37,451 bases of DNA. Source: Cymbomonas tetramitiformis. Its lineage: Eukaryota > Chlorophyta > Pyramimonadophyceae > Pyramimonadales > Pyramimonadaceae. The stretch's first letter is position 1, and each line of letters begins with the position of its first letter. The stretch lies in NCBI GenBank assembly GCA_001247695.2, contig LGRX02029317.1, positions 1 through 37,451 of the forward strand, in the 5' to 3' direction. The notes under the pieces are model-generated. The model saw only the letters and a program-made list of their open reading frames with translations. It made no database searches and was not told the DNA's origin. Shown here one piece after another: positions 27,950 to 37,451 of this stretch. Both the position numbers and the translations under genes were made by a program.

Positions 27950-30900
27950 ATGAGGCGGGCAGCCAAGCCACCGGAAAAGCTGACGCCGTCTTCGGTTTAC
28001 GTACGAATTCGCCCAGTCACGCAGACGGGGGACTGCGGCCACACAGACGGAGAGGCGGTGAGCAAGCAGTTAGTCTCCTGGGATAGGGCCTCGGTCAAGA
28101 TGCGTGACTCTGACCGGAACGACACAACCCGATATCGGTACACCGGCGTGATCCCTCCCGAAATGGAACAGGAGGAGGCGTTCAACGCGATGTTACCCAA
28201 TATGTTGACAGATTTTCAGGCGAACAACCGCAACGTGCTGTTCTTCGCGTACGGCCAGACGGGCTCGGGCAAGACGCATACCATCCTGGGGGAGACAGAG
28301 AGCCTCGCCTCGGTCGAGCCGGCGCCAGGGTGGGGCATCTTCCCTCGGGTGGTACACTCGACACTGCAGTTGATGCAACAGTGGCGGGAAGCGGGGGTGC
28401 GGAGCGTGCTGGTGGCGTCCGCGGTGGAGTTTTACTGCGGCGCAGCGTTCGACCTGAGCAGCGCCGCGAGCATCAAAAGCGAGGTTACCATTGACCGCGA
28501 GGCGAACGTCTTCGGCGCACGTTCAAAGGAGATTACGTCCACAGCACAGCTAAAACGTTGGATCACTAAGATGTACCGCCACCGCACCACGGCCAAGACG
28601 AATATGAACGATGCCTCGTCGCGGTCCCACTGCGCGTTCATCCTCACGCTGCACAAGCTGCGCGCGGATGGCAGATACGTCAAGACAACCTTCTCTATGA
28701 TCGACATGGCAGGGTCAGAGCGGGCGGCCAAGACGGGCGGCGTGCGCACCAGCGGCCTGGAGGCTGGCCTTGAGGCGATGAAGATGATGGACGCGGGCAC
28801 GCCCGAGAAGCTCTCAATCGGCGCGCAGGGCGCGTTGATCAACCAGGAGCTGTCTCTTATCCACACGGAGATCCTTAAGGCAGCAGACATGCACCAGAAG
28901 GGGCTCCCGTACCAGGCCCAAAAGGAGCTGAGCACCGCTGCCTCCTTCTACTTTTGTGCATGCTGTGACGGCCGCGCGCATGTGGGCGCATGCGTCACCG
29001 TCTCCCAGTCCCCGCAGCATGGCTTTGAGTCATGGTTCTCTCTCCAGTTCGCCGAGCAGCTTGCAGCGAGCCGCGTGCCACAGAGACAGATAAAGCCGGT
29101 GCCTATGGCCGACGCCCAAGAGGCGGCCGTGCGCGCTGCGCAGGAGACCGCAAAGAAGCTAGCGGAATGGGGGACCGACCCCACGCCGCAGGGCGCGAAG
29201 CAGTGGCGCGTATTCGCCCTCCAGCAGGGCGCGGCAGTGCACGCCGCAGAGACGACCGTGTTTCTGCAGAAGCTTACGGATGCAAGAGACGGCACGGATG
29301 CAGGAGACGCAGACACGGATGGCAGCTCAGATGAGGAATGCCCCGAGCCAGCCGCACCAAAGCTCCGCCAGTTGACCAAGAGGTCGGCCTTGGACACGGG
29401 GAAGATCAATGACGCCTTCTCGGTGTTTATCCGTGTCTGCCCTTCGCGTTCTCGCTTTCCACCGCTCGACCGCGAGAAAGCAAAGGGCACAACAGAGTGC
29501 TTTGCGGTCGCTGACGTGGACTTCTCCCGGGATCCCCCCCCGCAGCGCATCACCGTGTGCACTCCCGAGCCGGCAAGCGCGGCGAGCACGAGCTTCGTGT
29601 TTGATCGGGTCTTCGGCAACGCACAGGGGCAGGAGGAGGTTTACCGCTCCGCCGTGCAGCCATACGTGGCGGAGGTTTTGGGAGGCACGAACGTCACGAT
29701 CTTCGCGTACGGGCAGACGGGCACCGGGAAGACGCACACCATCGTGGGCCCGAAGGAGGACCCGGGCGTCGTGAGCCGCTGCGTGCGGGACCTCCTTCAG
29801 GGGCTCCCCGGCACTGGCAAGGAGCTGTACTATGAGTACGTACAGTTGTATCTGGATGAGTTCAAGGACCTCCTGCTGGAGGAGCCCGACGTGGAGCTGA
29901 AGCTGCTAGATGGGGGGCGCAGTGGGCCTGTCCTGCAGAATGCCACCCGCCGCAGAGCGCGCCACGCGGAGGTGGTGCTGGACGACCTGGAAAAGGGGGC
30001 GGCGCGGCGTGCAACTCGTGGGCATGACCTGAATGAGGTGTCCAGCCGGAGCCACGCCATCCTCATGCTGCGGTTGGTGGACCCGGGGGATGACCCCGCG
30101 GAGGCGGCAGCCTCTATGTTCATCGTGGATCTGGCGGGAAGCGAGCGTGTGACGCGGTCCGGCGTCACCGGGCAAGGGTTCGATGAGGCCACCAGCATCA
30201 ACCAGTCCTTGACGGCCCTCGGGCGGGTGGTGGTCGCGTTACTGGACAACCAGTGCAGCGGCCGCAACTTCGTTCCGTACAACGCCTCGCCGCTCACCAG
30301 GATCCTCCGGGCTGGCCTCGGGGGCAACTGCAAGACGGGCCTCATCGCGTGCGTGACGCAGGCTGCCGACTCCGTGAGCGAGAGCGTCAACACGCTGCGC
30401 TTCGCCGCGCAGGCGACGCATGTGCAGAATAAGGTTGAGAAGAAGGAAGTCGCGGATAAGATGGGAGTGGAGAGGGAGGAGATTGAAGGGGCGGGACACT
30501 CGCTCATCTTGGAGCGAGGCAAGGGCGTGGTGCAGCTTCCCACCGGACCGCTCGAAGTTTGCGGCCACTGGGACGGCGCGTCTGGATCACTTGACCGGGT
30601 CGTCATTCTGCTCACTGGGCTAAATGCAGTGCCTGCAAGTCTCATGGGTCTCTCTGGTACGCTTGCTGCAAAGGGTTGCCAGGTGCTTGTGCCGAAGCTC
30701 CCTGGAACCACCGAGAAGGACCTCGAGAGTGATGTTCAAGCGCTTATTAGCCTGATTGACTGGCTGGGATTGGCGCGGCCGGTGCTTTACGGCCGGGATT
30801 GGGGCGCGATCAGGGCATGCAAGTTCAAGCTGAGCCATCCAAAGCGCGCAGCGCACCTGGTGCTGGAGGAGCATGCCAGCAAGCTGGGTGAGAAGGAGTA

Positions 30901-31207
30901 TAGGGCGAAGATGAAGAAGGATCCGGGCGGCGCTTGCTTCGGTTACGTCCAGTGGATGTGGTTCTTCGATGGCGCGATGCCTAAGAGCATGGAGAGCCCG
31001 CCAGGGAAGAATATGAAGGGGTTCAAGGGGAATGTGGACTTTCTGTGGCCGATGTGCTCCAAGGGCAGGCACGACCCGCAAGGGAGATCAGGCGTTACGA
31101 AGATGGCCGACATGTTTGCGCGGGTGGTCAAGACAAAGGCCGTCGACTCATATTTAATGGGCGATGAAGAATTGGCAGAGCTCATCGCTTCAAGATTACG
31201 CTGCTAG
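27950..31207 (+). CDS. Tandem-motor kinesin fused to an alpha/beta-hydrolase-like domain
   Basis: One intronless GC-rich frame, 1,085 aa. Motor 1 (about 15-375): VYVRIRP strand, P-loop GQTGSGKTHT at 102-111, switch I SSRSH at 223-227, switch II DMAGSE at 252-257; its last third (loop 12 to helix 6, the microtubule face) is divergent (INQELSLIHTEILKAADMHQ.., FYFCACCDGRAHVGA). A linker of about 110 residues, partly acidic, follows. Motor 2 (about 488-828): P-loop GQTGTGKTHT at 588-597, SSRSH at 698-702, DLAGSE at 727-732, and a well-kept INQSLTALGRV..PLTRILRAGLGGNCKT tail. Residues 876-1085 resemble a haloalkane dehalogenase or epoxide hydrolase fold: VVILLTGLNAVP, then YGRDWGAIRA with Asp950 at the nucleophile elbow. 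The HG oxyanion motif reads TG, the domain is short (about 210 aa), and no catalytic His is evident, so it may be non-enzymatic. Motor 2 looks able to use ATP and bind microtubules; motor 1 probably hydrolyses or binds ATP with altered track binding. ATG at 27950 is the first in frame. Confidence 0.9.
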   Translation: MRRAAKPPEKLTPSSVYVRIRPVTQTGDCGHTDGEAVSKQLVSWDRASVKMRDSDRNDTTRYRYTGVIPPEMEQEEAFNAMLPNMLTDFQANNRNVLFFAYGQTGSGKTHTILGETESLASVEPAPGWGIFPRVVHSTLQLMQQWREAGVRSVLVASAVEFYCGAAFDLSSAASIKSEVTIDREANVFGARSKEITSTAQLKRWITKMYRHRTTAKTNMNDASSRSHCAFILTLHKLRADGRYVKTTFSMIDMAGSERAAKTGGVRTSGLEAGLEAMKMMDAGTPEKLSIGAQGALINQELSLIHTEILKAADMHQKGLPYQAQKELSTAASFYFCACCDGRAHVGACVTVSQSPQHGFESWFSLQFAEQLAASRVPQRQIKPVPMADAQEAAVRAAQETAKKLAEWGTDPTPQGAKQWRVFALQQGAAVHAAETTVFLQKLTDARDGTDAGDADTDGSSDEECPEPAAPKLRQLTKRSALDTGKINDAFSVFIRVCPSRSRFPPLDREKAKGTTECFAVADVDFSRDPPPQRITVCTPEPASAASTSFVFDRVFGNAQGQEEVYRSAVQPYVAEVLGGTNVTIFAYGQTGTGKTHTIVGPKEDPGVVSRCVRDLLQGLPGTGKELYYEYVQLYLDEFKDLLLEEPDVELKLLDGGRSGPVLQNATRRRARHAEVVLDDLEKGAARRATRGHDLNEVSSRSHAILMLRLVDPGDDPAEAAASMFIVDLAGSERVTRSGVTGQGFDEATSINQSLTALGRVVVALLDNQCSGRNFVPYNASPLTRILRAGLGGNCKTGLIACVTQAADSVSESVNTLRFAAQATHVQNKVEKKEVADKMGVEREEIEGAGHSLILERGKGVVQLPTGPLEVCGHWDGASGSLDRVVILLTGLNAVPASLMGLSGTLAAKGCQVLVPKLPGTTEKDLESDVQALISLIDWLGLARPVLYGRDWGAIRACKFKLSHPKRAAHLVLEEHASKLGEKEYRAKMKKDPGGACFGYVQWMWFFDGAMPKSMESPPGKNMKGFKGNVDFLWPMCSKGRHDPQGRSGVTKMADMFARVVKTKAVDSYLMGDEELAELIASRLRC

Positions 31208-33890
31208 ACAATCTCTCAATAGGAATGTGTCCTTGAGAGCTGAGGTTGTCTTGACTCACTATGAGGAGTTGTGTATGTAACGAAGCATGATACACATTCT
31301 CTTACCCAATCAGCTTGAAAGAACCTGCGCGCGGTATGCAATCCCAGAGAAACTATCAGGTTTATTTAGTGCAACAAAGCATGATGTGCATGATGCATAT
31401 TTAGTGCAACAAAGTAGAGTAGAACACGTAGTGCATCTTATGTAACACTATACAACGAAAGATGATCTGGCATAATGCATAACCATATCCATGTGCATTA
31501 CCTAACGGCATATTCAGGTTACGGCAAAAATGATTATCATGAATCTACGGTACCAGGAGTTTGGCATCGCACCAAATAAATGACTGGCATTATTGCAAGG
31601 CAGCCATTCCTGTAAGTTGTGGCCATAATCAATGAGCACTGTTAGACCGTATCAAATGATACTGACCAGCAAATTTGAAGGCATAGGTTATAAGTTCTAT
31701 CTCTGGTTATGATGGCAGGTGGCACAGCATCTGTGGGGATGTCGTATTGGGATATCGTATCACAAGTCTAGATCGCATAGCCAAGGACACACGTAGGATA
31801 CACTTATGGAATTCTACCGCTCAATCTATTAACAGCCATTGCATGAATAAACCCTGTCGACCTCGTAACAGGCAGCTTAAGTCAGAGATCGGCCAAGCGC
31901 AAGATGTCCCATGGGAAGAAATATTGCCAAGTTTATGATAATGTGGGGGATGTGGAAATGCACCAGCGTATATTTCGGCATATCGGCACGCGTAATAATC
32001 CGGTAATATATGTGTTTGATGTACAAATGGGTGTGCCGAATTTGATATGGAAACCGGAATTTCTTTCGGAAATTACGCTGATGCTTCAAAATGATCTCCC
32101 CGAAAAGGTATCAACTTACTTTTTTTTATGGGAAGTCAGAAGTGTACCGGGCACTCCGGTACGTTCGTATATATCTGATCCGGATTGCTATTTCCTGACC
32201 GGAAAGCGCCGTTTTTAGGTGCACGCCTAATAGCATATTTACATTTACATTTTCGCAGACCTTTAAGTTTTTCAAAAGTAAATGCATTAACCACATACTA
32301 TATTCAAAAGATAATACACTACTGAGTTATGATCATGTCACAGTATGACCGGTCGAATCATTTTCTTGCGTTGGCCACCAGACGTGTGCGATTCTTAATC
32401 TTGGTAGTAACTAACAGCCTTGACGGCATTCTAGATCGCGGCCCAGGGTTTATGGACTATATGTGTCCGCTTGACCCGTGCCGGTTACTTATTTTGCATA
32501 GTTTCGATGTGGTTTCTTCCTATCATTTTTTCTTGCACTTCACGTCACAGGCGGGCTTGGATGATCTAGCGAATCTGAGATTAAATTGCCGCGTGCCAGA
32601 CACCACCGGCGGGGCTGAGATAAGCTATGTGTTGACTTTCTAGTATCCATTATTGCCACCCCACAGAGGGGGTACTAGTTCGCATGATTAGTTCGGACTG
32701 TTTGACATTGTTCGGAGAACACTTATTCGTTGTTAGCTTGGTGTCCTCCTCACAATGGGGGGTATATTGAGATATGACCACTGTCGCAGTATGAGAGGTC
32801 ATAGCCCTAGCTTGTCCGAACACAACGCATTAAGGGTCACCCAAACTTTGGGGAAATAATTCAAAAAAGTTCCTCGTATTTTGAATATTATGAGGATAAT
32901 GCATTTAGTTTGGGAAAACTTAAAGGTTTGCGAAAACGGGAGTTTAAAATTTTAATTTGTGTGCACGTGATGCGGACTGCGCCATGCAGGTTTCAATAAG
33001 TATTTAACAATTAGTCGTGCTCTAATAACTTTGAGATCGAGACTGTCTTGTGCTACAGTATGGCATCCGATGACAGAGATCGCGAGTTGTGGGTCCGGCG
33101 CAGGCGCGAGCGTGCGCGCTGTTGCGTTGCGCGTTGATTGGTTGATAGAGGTGGTTGCGCTCTCGAGAACTTTCGAACGCAACAGGAATTGTGAACTTAT
33201 GATTTGCACAGCTACAGTAGCCACGCAAAATTATTTTCACCAAACATCTCGCCGTAGCTGCAGACTGGCGGCGTCTCTGTACTGCACTGATTTCTTCCTG
33301 CACTGTTTTTTCTGTTCAGTTCCGCTAGTTCTCCTTTTGTTTTTGCATTGTTTTAAACCGTGTTATCTTGTTCTTGCAGGAAAACTTAGTTGTGCGTATT
33401 CTCCACCGTACTTACAATGGCCTGACTATGCGTGCAGGTAGTGGGATGCTTGTTTGAGATCTTTCGATCTGCTCGCTCACATGAAATATCCGAGAATTTC
33501 AGCCTGTCAGGCGTAGTTCATAAAATGCTTGAGGTCGTAGTTATTGGCTTAGCAGTTATGAAGTCAAAGTAATAAGTTGGAAATTGCCTGTTGTACGTAG
33601 ATTTCTATTATATGCCTGCACGAAGAAATGTAAGTATTAGCTGACGTAATCATTAGACTTGAACTTGCTCGCATCTTACTCGAAACTTGCAAGCTGTACT
33701 TTGCACTTGCAATTCAAAACCTGCTTTTCTGTCCGACTCGGTTTCCCCGTGTTTCTAACCGTATATAAAATATGGATAATGAGACTCGATAAAGTCTGCC
33801 CAAACCTCTTTTTTCTAGACGTTACGTACAGCATTTTTAAAAAAATCAAATAATTAACCAAATTATTTAAAAACCCAAAGTGGCACCATA
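31208..33890. other. AT-rich spacer with two weak ORFs
   Basis: ORFs at 31904-32218 (104 aa, contains YVFDVQMGVPNLIWKPEF) and 32329-32643 (104 aa, contains CPLDPCRLLILHSFDVVSSYHFF) are open by length only. They are in different frames, have no recognised family and AT-rich codons. GCGCAGGCGCGAGCGTGCGC near 33098 is a local CpG-rich patch. No gene is called. Confidence 0.3.
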
Positions 33891-34147
33891 AAAGCAACAG
33901 CTAAACAATTGTATCTATATCTGTTTGTCCTGTTGTCAGATCTTTAGTTTTTACCTTGACACGTTCCGCGTTCTCGGAATATCACGTACCTTGCTTGTTT
34001 AGTCTAAAGCAACAGCTAAACAATTGTATTTATATATGTTTGTCCTGTTATCAGATCTTTAGCTTTTACCTTGACACGTTCCGCGTTCTCGGAATATCAC
34101 GTACCTTGCTTGTTTAGTCCCTAAACAAGCAAGGCACGTGATATTCC
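33891..34147. repeat. 115-bp direct duplication ending in a 27-bp hairpin
   Basis: AAAGCAACAGCTAAACAATT starts both copies (33891 and 34006), which differ at few positions and end CTTGCTTGTTTAGTC. The second copy is followed by an inverted copy of its own end: 34091-34117 pairs with 34121-34147 over 27 bp with one mismatch and a TCC loop. This is the footprint of an element end or a partial inverted duplication. Confidence 0.85.
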
Positions 34148-35089
34148 AGTATACACTTGTTTAACGTATATTTCCACACATTTCGGGTACCCCTTTATCG
34201 TTGGGCTGGTCATCGAAAACCTCGCCATACCACAGTACGCAATCAATCGTATCCCGCTGAGTGTATTGGGAGGCGGACGGGATGCAGTGAAAACATGCCG
34301 TCGGCACAAGTGTTCGGTTGTGAGGACTGAACCAGTCTCACAGGTATGCAAGCAAACACTTACAGGTAATATGGTGCAGAGACCATAGGGTGATATCGGA
34401 TGACGTTGGGTAATGTCGGATATTTCGGATATTTCGGTTAAACTTTCACTGTTTGAGGTTACAAGACACCAGAGGTTGGTGCCAATGTGTAACTAATTCA
34501 AAAACTGACATGAGAGCTTGTTCAGCTCTTTAAGTAGTAACATGTCGACTCGAATTCCCTCAGTTCTCTCCGAATTCGACAGTCACAGTGCTCAGCGCAC
34601 TTCATGTTCACATATCCGATGACTTGTCTTGTCATTTAGCCCTTGGGCTGCAGCTGCCAGTCATACAATGATCTCTGCTCTGATTTGCTGAATAATCATA
34701 GATCTGATGATGTGGCAAGAACTGAGGCTCTCCTGGTTTCCCTCCAGTTCAGTTTGGCTGTTTGAATATAAAATGGTTCCCCCCATTTCTGGAATGGTTT
34801 CCCACCAATTCTCTCAACCCGATCTGCTGTGGTTGCAGATGTTCAAAAGTCACATGCTGTCATCAGTCACCCTCGTCATACCTCTCGGACATACTGGTGA
34901 CTGTCATCGGTGCTGTCACTCGTCATTCTGACACGTCTGTCTCTCGTCTGACTCGCGATACACCCTAGTACAACTATCCCCCCCTTTTCGGCGCGCCTAC
35001 GTCCTCGCTAGGCTGTCCTGCGTGCCCTTATGTACATAGTCAGGGGGGTTAGCATGCACTTTGTGACAAGATCGGGCTGCTAAGCCCTC
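34148..35089. other. Spacer, nothing recognised
   Basis: It includes short TTCGGATATTTCGG repeats near 34425 and a C-rich stretch (TATCCCCCCCTTTTCGGCGCGCC) near 34975. No supported coding frame. The C-rich, GC-rising end leads into the methyltransferase relic. Confidence 0.3.
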
Positions 35090-35186
35090 GGTTCTTAGGT
35101 CCGTGCCCCCCAGTCCTCGGGTCCGGGTCCCCCTCTACGGTTCTTGGGTCCGTGCCCCCCAGTCCTTGGGTTTGGGTCCCCTTCCG
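35090..35186. repeat. 49-bp tandem duplication
   Basis: GGTTCTTAGGTCCGTGCCCC at 35090 and GGTTCTTGGGTCCGTGCCCC at 35139 start two adjacent copies; each continues CCAGTCCT.GGGT..GGGTCCCC. Function unknown. Confidence 0.75.
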
Positions 35187-35267
35187 CAATCCGGGTTCGC
35201 AGAAGGCGCCTCACCGTCTCACGCTGCCAACGCTCATCAGGTTTGGCAACCCCGGCACTTCCCCAGA

Positions 35268-35960
35268 TCACGGGTCTTCCGCGGCCATTGCGCCCCGTGG
35301 CTGACCAGCCCCGGTATCTTGAAACTCGAACGTGTCAGTCCTCGCTGTCAGCGTCGAAATGATGTTCATTACCGCGAGCGCGCTCTCCTCCTTCATGCGC
35401 TCGTTCAGCTTCAGCTCGCAAAACAGGTGGTGCAGCAACGCACGAGGTATCGCATATACCGCCTGGGCTGAACCCATACCGCGGGTGTTGGCCGAGGAGA
35501 TGCCCCCCTGATGAGCAGTGTTCTCGTACCTCCCTAGCATCGCTCGCGCAGGGCAGGGAGTCGTGTGGGTGCACAGCAACAAGGGTACCGAAGGCGCTGC
35601 ATTTGTCCATATGTGAGTTGGCTTCATGTACGGTGTGCTATACTTACAATAGGTGGTCAACAGCGGCTCTGGCAGACCTTTGATTACGGCACGCGTGTGC
35701 AACCCTCGCAGCGCGTCGCCAGCGGGGCTTTCTATGGAGAAATACGCAGGATCGTAAGACTCGATGATCTCCCTGGTACGCCGCACGCGCCTGTCCGGTG
35801 TCCGCCAGCTTCAGATCTGGAGCCCTCAGTGTCTTCGCCGTGCTGTACTCCTTGCTTGCAGGGGGGGGCTGGCCCAGATGACGTCGAAATGATGTCGTGG
35901 GTAGAGCTTGTAGTTCCAGTGAAGCAGTAGTTCCGGCAGTTGGTGGGAGACTTACGATAG
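35268..35960 (-). pseudogene. C5-cytosine DNA methyltransferase relic (phage/retroelement type)
   Basis: Minus-strand frames give, in order, HFDVIWASPP (motif IV, followed in another frame by KEYSTAK), then RRTREIIESYDPAYFSIESPAG (motif VI, usually ENP), then TTYCKYSTPYMKPTHIWTN and CTHTTPC..RYENTAHQGG near the C-terminal motifs, and YAIPRALLHHLF at the end. This order fits small phage-like C5-methyltransferases also known from some eukaryotic retrotransposons. The AdoMet-binding motif I is missing at the 5' side (truncated near 35960). The rest is broken by at least three frame changes: a run of seven C before the expected catalytic Cys, a CAAG-CAAG duplication just after it, and a shift near 35777. 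It is not functional. No reverse transcriptase is seen nearby. Confidence 0.6.
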
Positions 35961-36407
35961 AAAGTTCAGGGGGCAAACGCAGTGTGCAGAAATTATACAA
36001 CCATCACAAGATTTTCTCTTGGAAATATATAAATTAACTTTATAGTGGAGCGCCCCCTGAATTTTCGAAACACTTCGGACTTGACCGCGCTTCAAGTAAG
36101 CGGTGAAATAACCCCTTTGGGGCATTTTAAAGCAGCTCTAGCGCAGTATTTTATTTTATTTGGTAACAATATTTTGTTTCAGAATGTCCACGCCTTGTTG
36201 TGGGCCACTCTAGAAGAGTTTTACGCTAGCGCTTGGAACGCTCTTTGGCTTTGGGAAGTTTCGACGAGATGGTGCACTACGATCTTCTTACAGTTGATTT
36301 GTATTTTATTTCCGTTATGTTGTATGGTAACATGACAATTTTCTAGCTACGCTTAATCATACGCGTTTGCACTCGAAGTTTCTCTCGTTCACAAATTTAC
36401 AGATCGG
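35961..36407. other. AT-rich spacer, nothing recognised
   Basis: A plus-strand frame at 36045-36335 is open (96 codons), but contains TTTGTTTCAG, an acceptor-like site, inside it and lacks protein character. It leads into the 300-bp repeats. Confidence 0.3.
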
Positions 36408-37451
36408 CAGACCCTTCGATAGCGGGAAAAGTGCTATTCTAACGGCGGTTTGGACTTTACCGGCGTCTTCCTCGCGGAAAACTACCCCATTAAAGTATTT
36501 TCATCACTTCATTTGGTTGCACTTTCGAGGAGATGGGTGATCTCTTGGCAACCCTATCTTTTTGACGACAGTTTTTTTCAGTTTGCAATGCGAACGTGGC
36601 ATTAGCTCAAACAGAGCGCCAAACTGCGGTTTGGAGGTCTCGGCTAAAACCCGGGATGCCACACAATAGAAGAGTGTTCAACGACACTCGTTTACTTACC
36701 TTCTCCTTTTTCAAGGCTTCGCAGGTTTTCAGACCCTTCGATAGCGGGAAAACCGCTATTTTCACGACTATTTTGACTTCACGAGCGTTTTCCTCGCGGA
36801 AGACAACTCAATGTAAGTATTTTCATCACTTCCTTTGGTTAACTTTTCGAAGAGATGGGTGATCTCTTCGCAACCCTATCTTTTTGACGACAGTTTTTTC
36901 AGTTTGCACTGCGATCGAGGCATTAGCTCAAACAGAGCGCCAAACTGCGGTTTGGAGGTCTCGGTGAAAACCCGGGATGCCACACAATAAAGGTGTGCTT
37001 TCTATCTTCTTTTCACCCTCTTTGTTTGGACGTCCGATCTTTCCTTTTCTTTAGGCTTGGAGTTCTAACCTTTTCGTTCTTGCGTGCTCCATGTAGGAAG
37101 ATTACGTTTCGAGTTTCCATCATCTATCTCTTCTACAAAGGTATGTTTCTTTTTACCAAAGAATGATCCTTGAACTGTTTGTTAAGGCCCTCAACAACTT
37201 GTTAAGGCATTGAACTTTTATTCAGGGCCTGAAGAAAAAGCTCAAGCTGAGGTCTCGGGGAAAACCCGGGATGCCACACAATAAAGGTGTGCTTTCTATC
37301 TTCTTTTCACCCTCTTTGTTTGGACGTCCGATCTTTCCTTTTCTTTAGGCTTGGAGTTCTAACCTTTTCGTTCTTGCGTGATCCATGTAGGAAAATTACG
37401 TTTCGAGTTTCTATCATCTGTCTCTTCTACAAAGGTATGTTTCTTTTTACC
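36408..37451. repeat. Tandem repeats of about 320 and 294 bp, continuing past the edge
   Basis: CAGACCCTTCGATAGCGGG begins copies at 36408 and 36730. GAGGTCTCGG..AAAACCCGGG, followed by ATGCCACACAATA, occurs at about 36634, 36955 and 37250. From 36955 the downstream half (GGTGTGCTTTCTATCTTCTT and on to CTACAAAGGTATGTTTC) is repeated from 37250 to the window end. Units contain a stem ATAGCGG-GAAAA-CCGCTAT (second copy) and the palindrome CCAAACTGCGGTTTGG. The array probably extends beyond the window. Confidence 0.85.
36596..36663 (+). other. Second tRNA-like fold, inside the 320-bp repeat
   Basis: Acceptor GTGGCAT / ATGCCAC pairs over 7 bp; D stem GCTC/GAGC with loop AAACA; anticodon-like stem CCAAA/TTTGG with a 6-base loop CTGCGG; T stem CTCGG/CCGGG with loop CTAAAAC. 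The T loop and anticodon loop are not canonical and there is no clear B box, so this is a tRNA-like relic or a chance fold. The next copy (from about 36917) loses one acceptor pair. Confidence 0.3.

Noticed and set aside
28182..31185. Many minus-strand and other-frame ORFs over the kinesin gene (up to 293 aa)
   Set aside because: Shadows of a GC-rich coding frame; none has domain character, while the plus frame carries all kinesin motifs.
33031..33441. 136-aa plus-strand ORF with Cys- and Leu-rich C-terminus
   Set aside because: It crosses a CpG-rich patch and a pyrimidine-rich stretch, has no motif, and no start or splice context supports it.

Overview
The window looks like nuclear DNA of a eukaryote, probably an alga or other protist; I cannot name the genus. 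The evidence is GT-AG spliceosomal introns that can be placed to the base, a CACTA/EnSpm (TNP2-type) DNA transposon, an intronless kinesin, a ubiquitin-like gene with introns, long AT-rich spacers with GC-rich coding islands, and many short dyad and tandem repeats. I see no bacterial operon structure.

Left edge (1-3.4 kb): a GC-rich minus-strand ORF runs off the window. It encodes a protein with tryptophan repeats (xAFxAW) followed by a coiled coil, and has no recognised family. 3.8-17.3 kb: element A, a TNP2-type transposase gene for which I can build a ten-exon model. Its fourth exon is split by an 8,002-bp second transposon, element B (5804-13805), which has CCCTACA... inverted termini and a GGG target duplication. 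Removing B and one GGG restores an open model of 1,090 codons. B carries a decayed minus-strand relative of the same transposase. B is itself hit by a 533-bp hAT-like MITE with an 8-bp duplication, and it contains an 811-bp TIR element, an 83-bp perfect inverted repeat, a tRNA-like cloverleaf and three tandem hairpin units. The nesting is at least three levels deep.

The most unusual signal is in the introns. All nine introns of A carry a fixed-geometry dyad, TCC-N8-GGA, usually with CG at its centre (more than 30 copies in about 2.2 kb). The introns and ends of B instead carry GAAGAC/GTCTTC units, partly at an 11-bp period. The TCC-N8-GGA dyad recurs at 22.7-23.5 kb, and a related dyad at 24.8-25.2 kb.

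17.3-25.7 kb: mostly repeats (a 13-copy array of about 82 bp, AGCTCAACT-rich DNA, 28-bp and about 115-bp repeats), a TATA-box promoter candidate with no protein behind it, and a gag-like minus-strand ORF. 25.7-27.1 kb: a minus-strand gene joining a ubiquitin-like domain (with LRGG) to two copies of a Cys/Trp-rich module, with a +1 frameshift in the first copy. 27.95-31.2 kb: an intronless 1,085-aa protein with two kinesin motor domains and a C-terminal alpha/beta-hydrolase-like domain. 31.2-37.5 kb: AT-rich spacer, a truncated and frameshifted C5-cytosine DNA methyltransferase relic, and tandem repeats of about 300 bp, one copy of which folds as a second tRNA-like structure.

The genes do not form a pathway. 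The window reads as two or three host genes (Ubl-Cys, kinesin fusion, possibly the W-repeat protein) set in a stack of transposons. All exon joins and folds were worked out by eye; no database search was possible.
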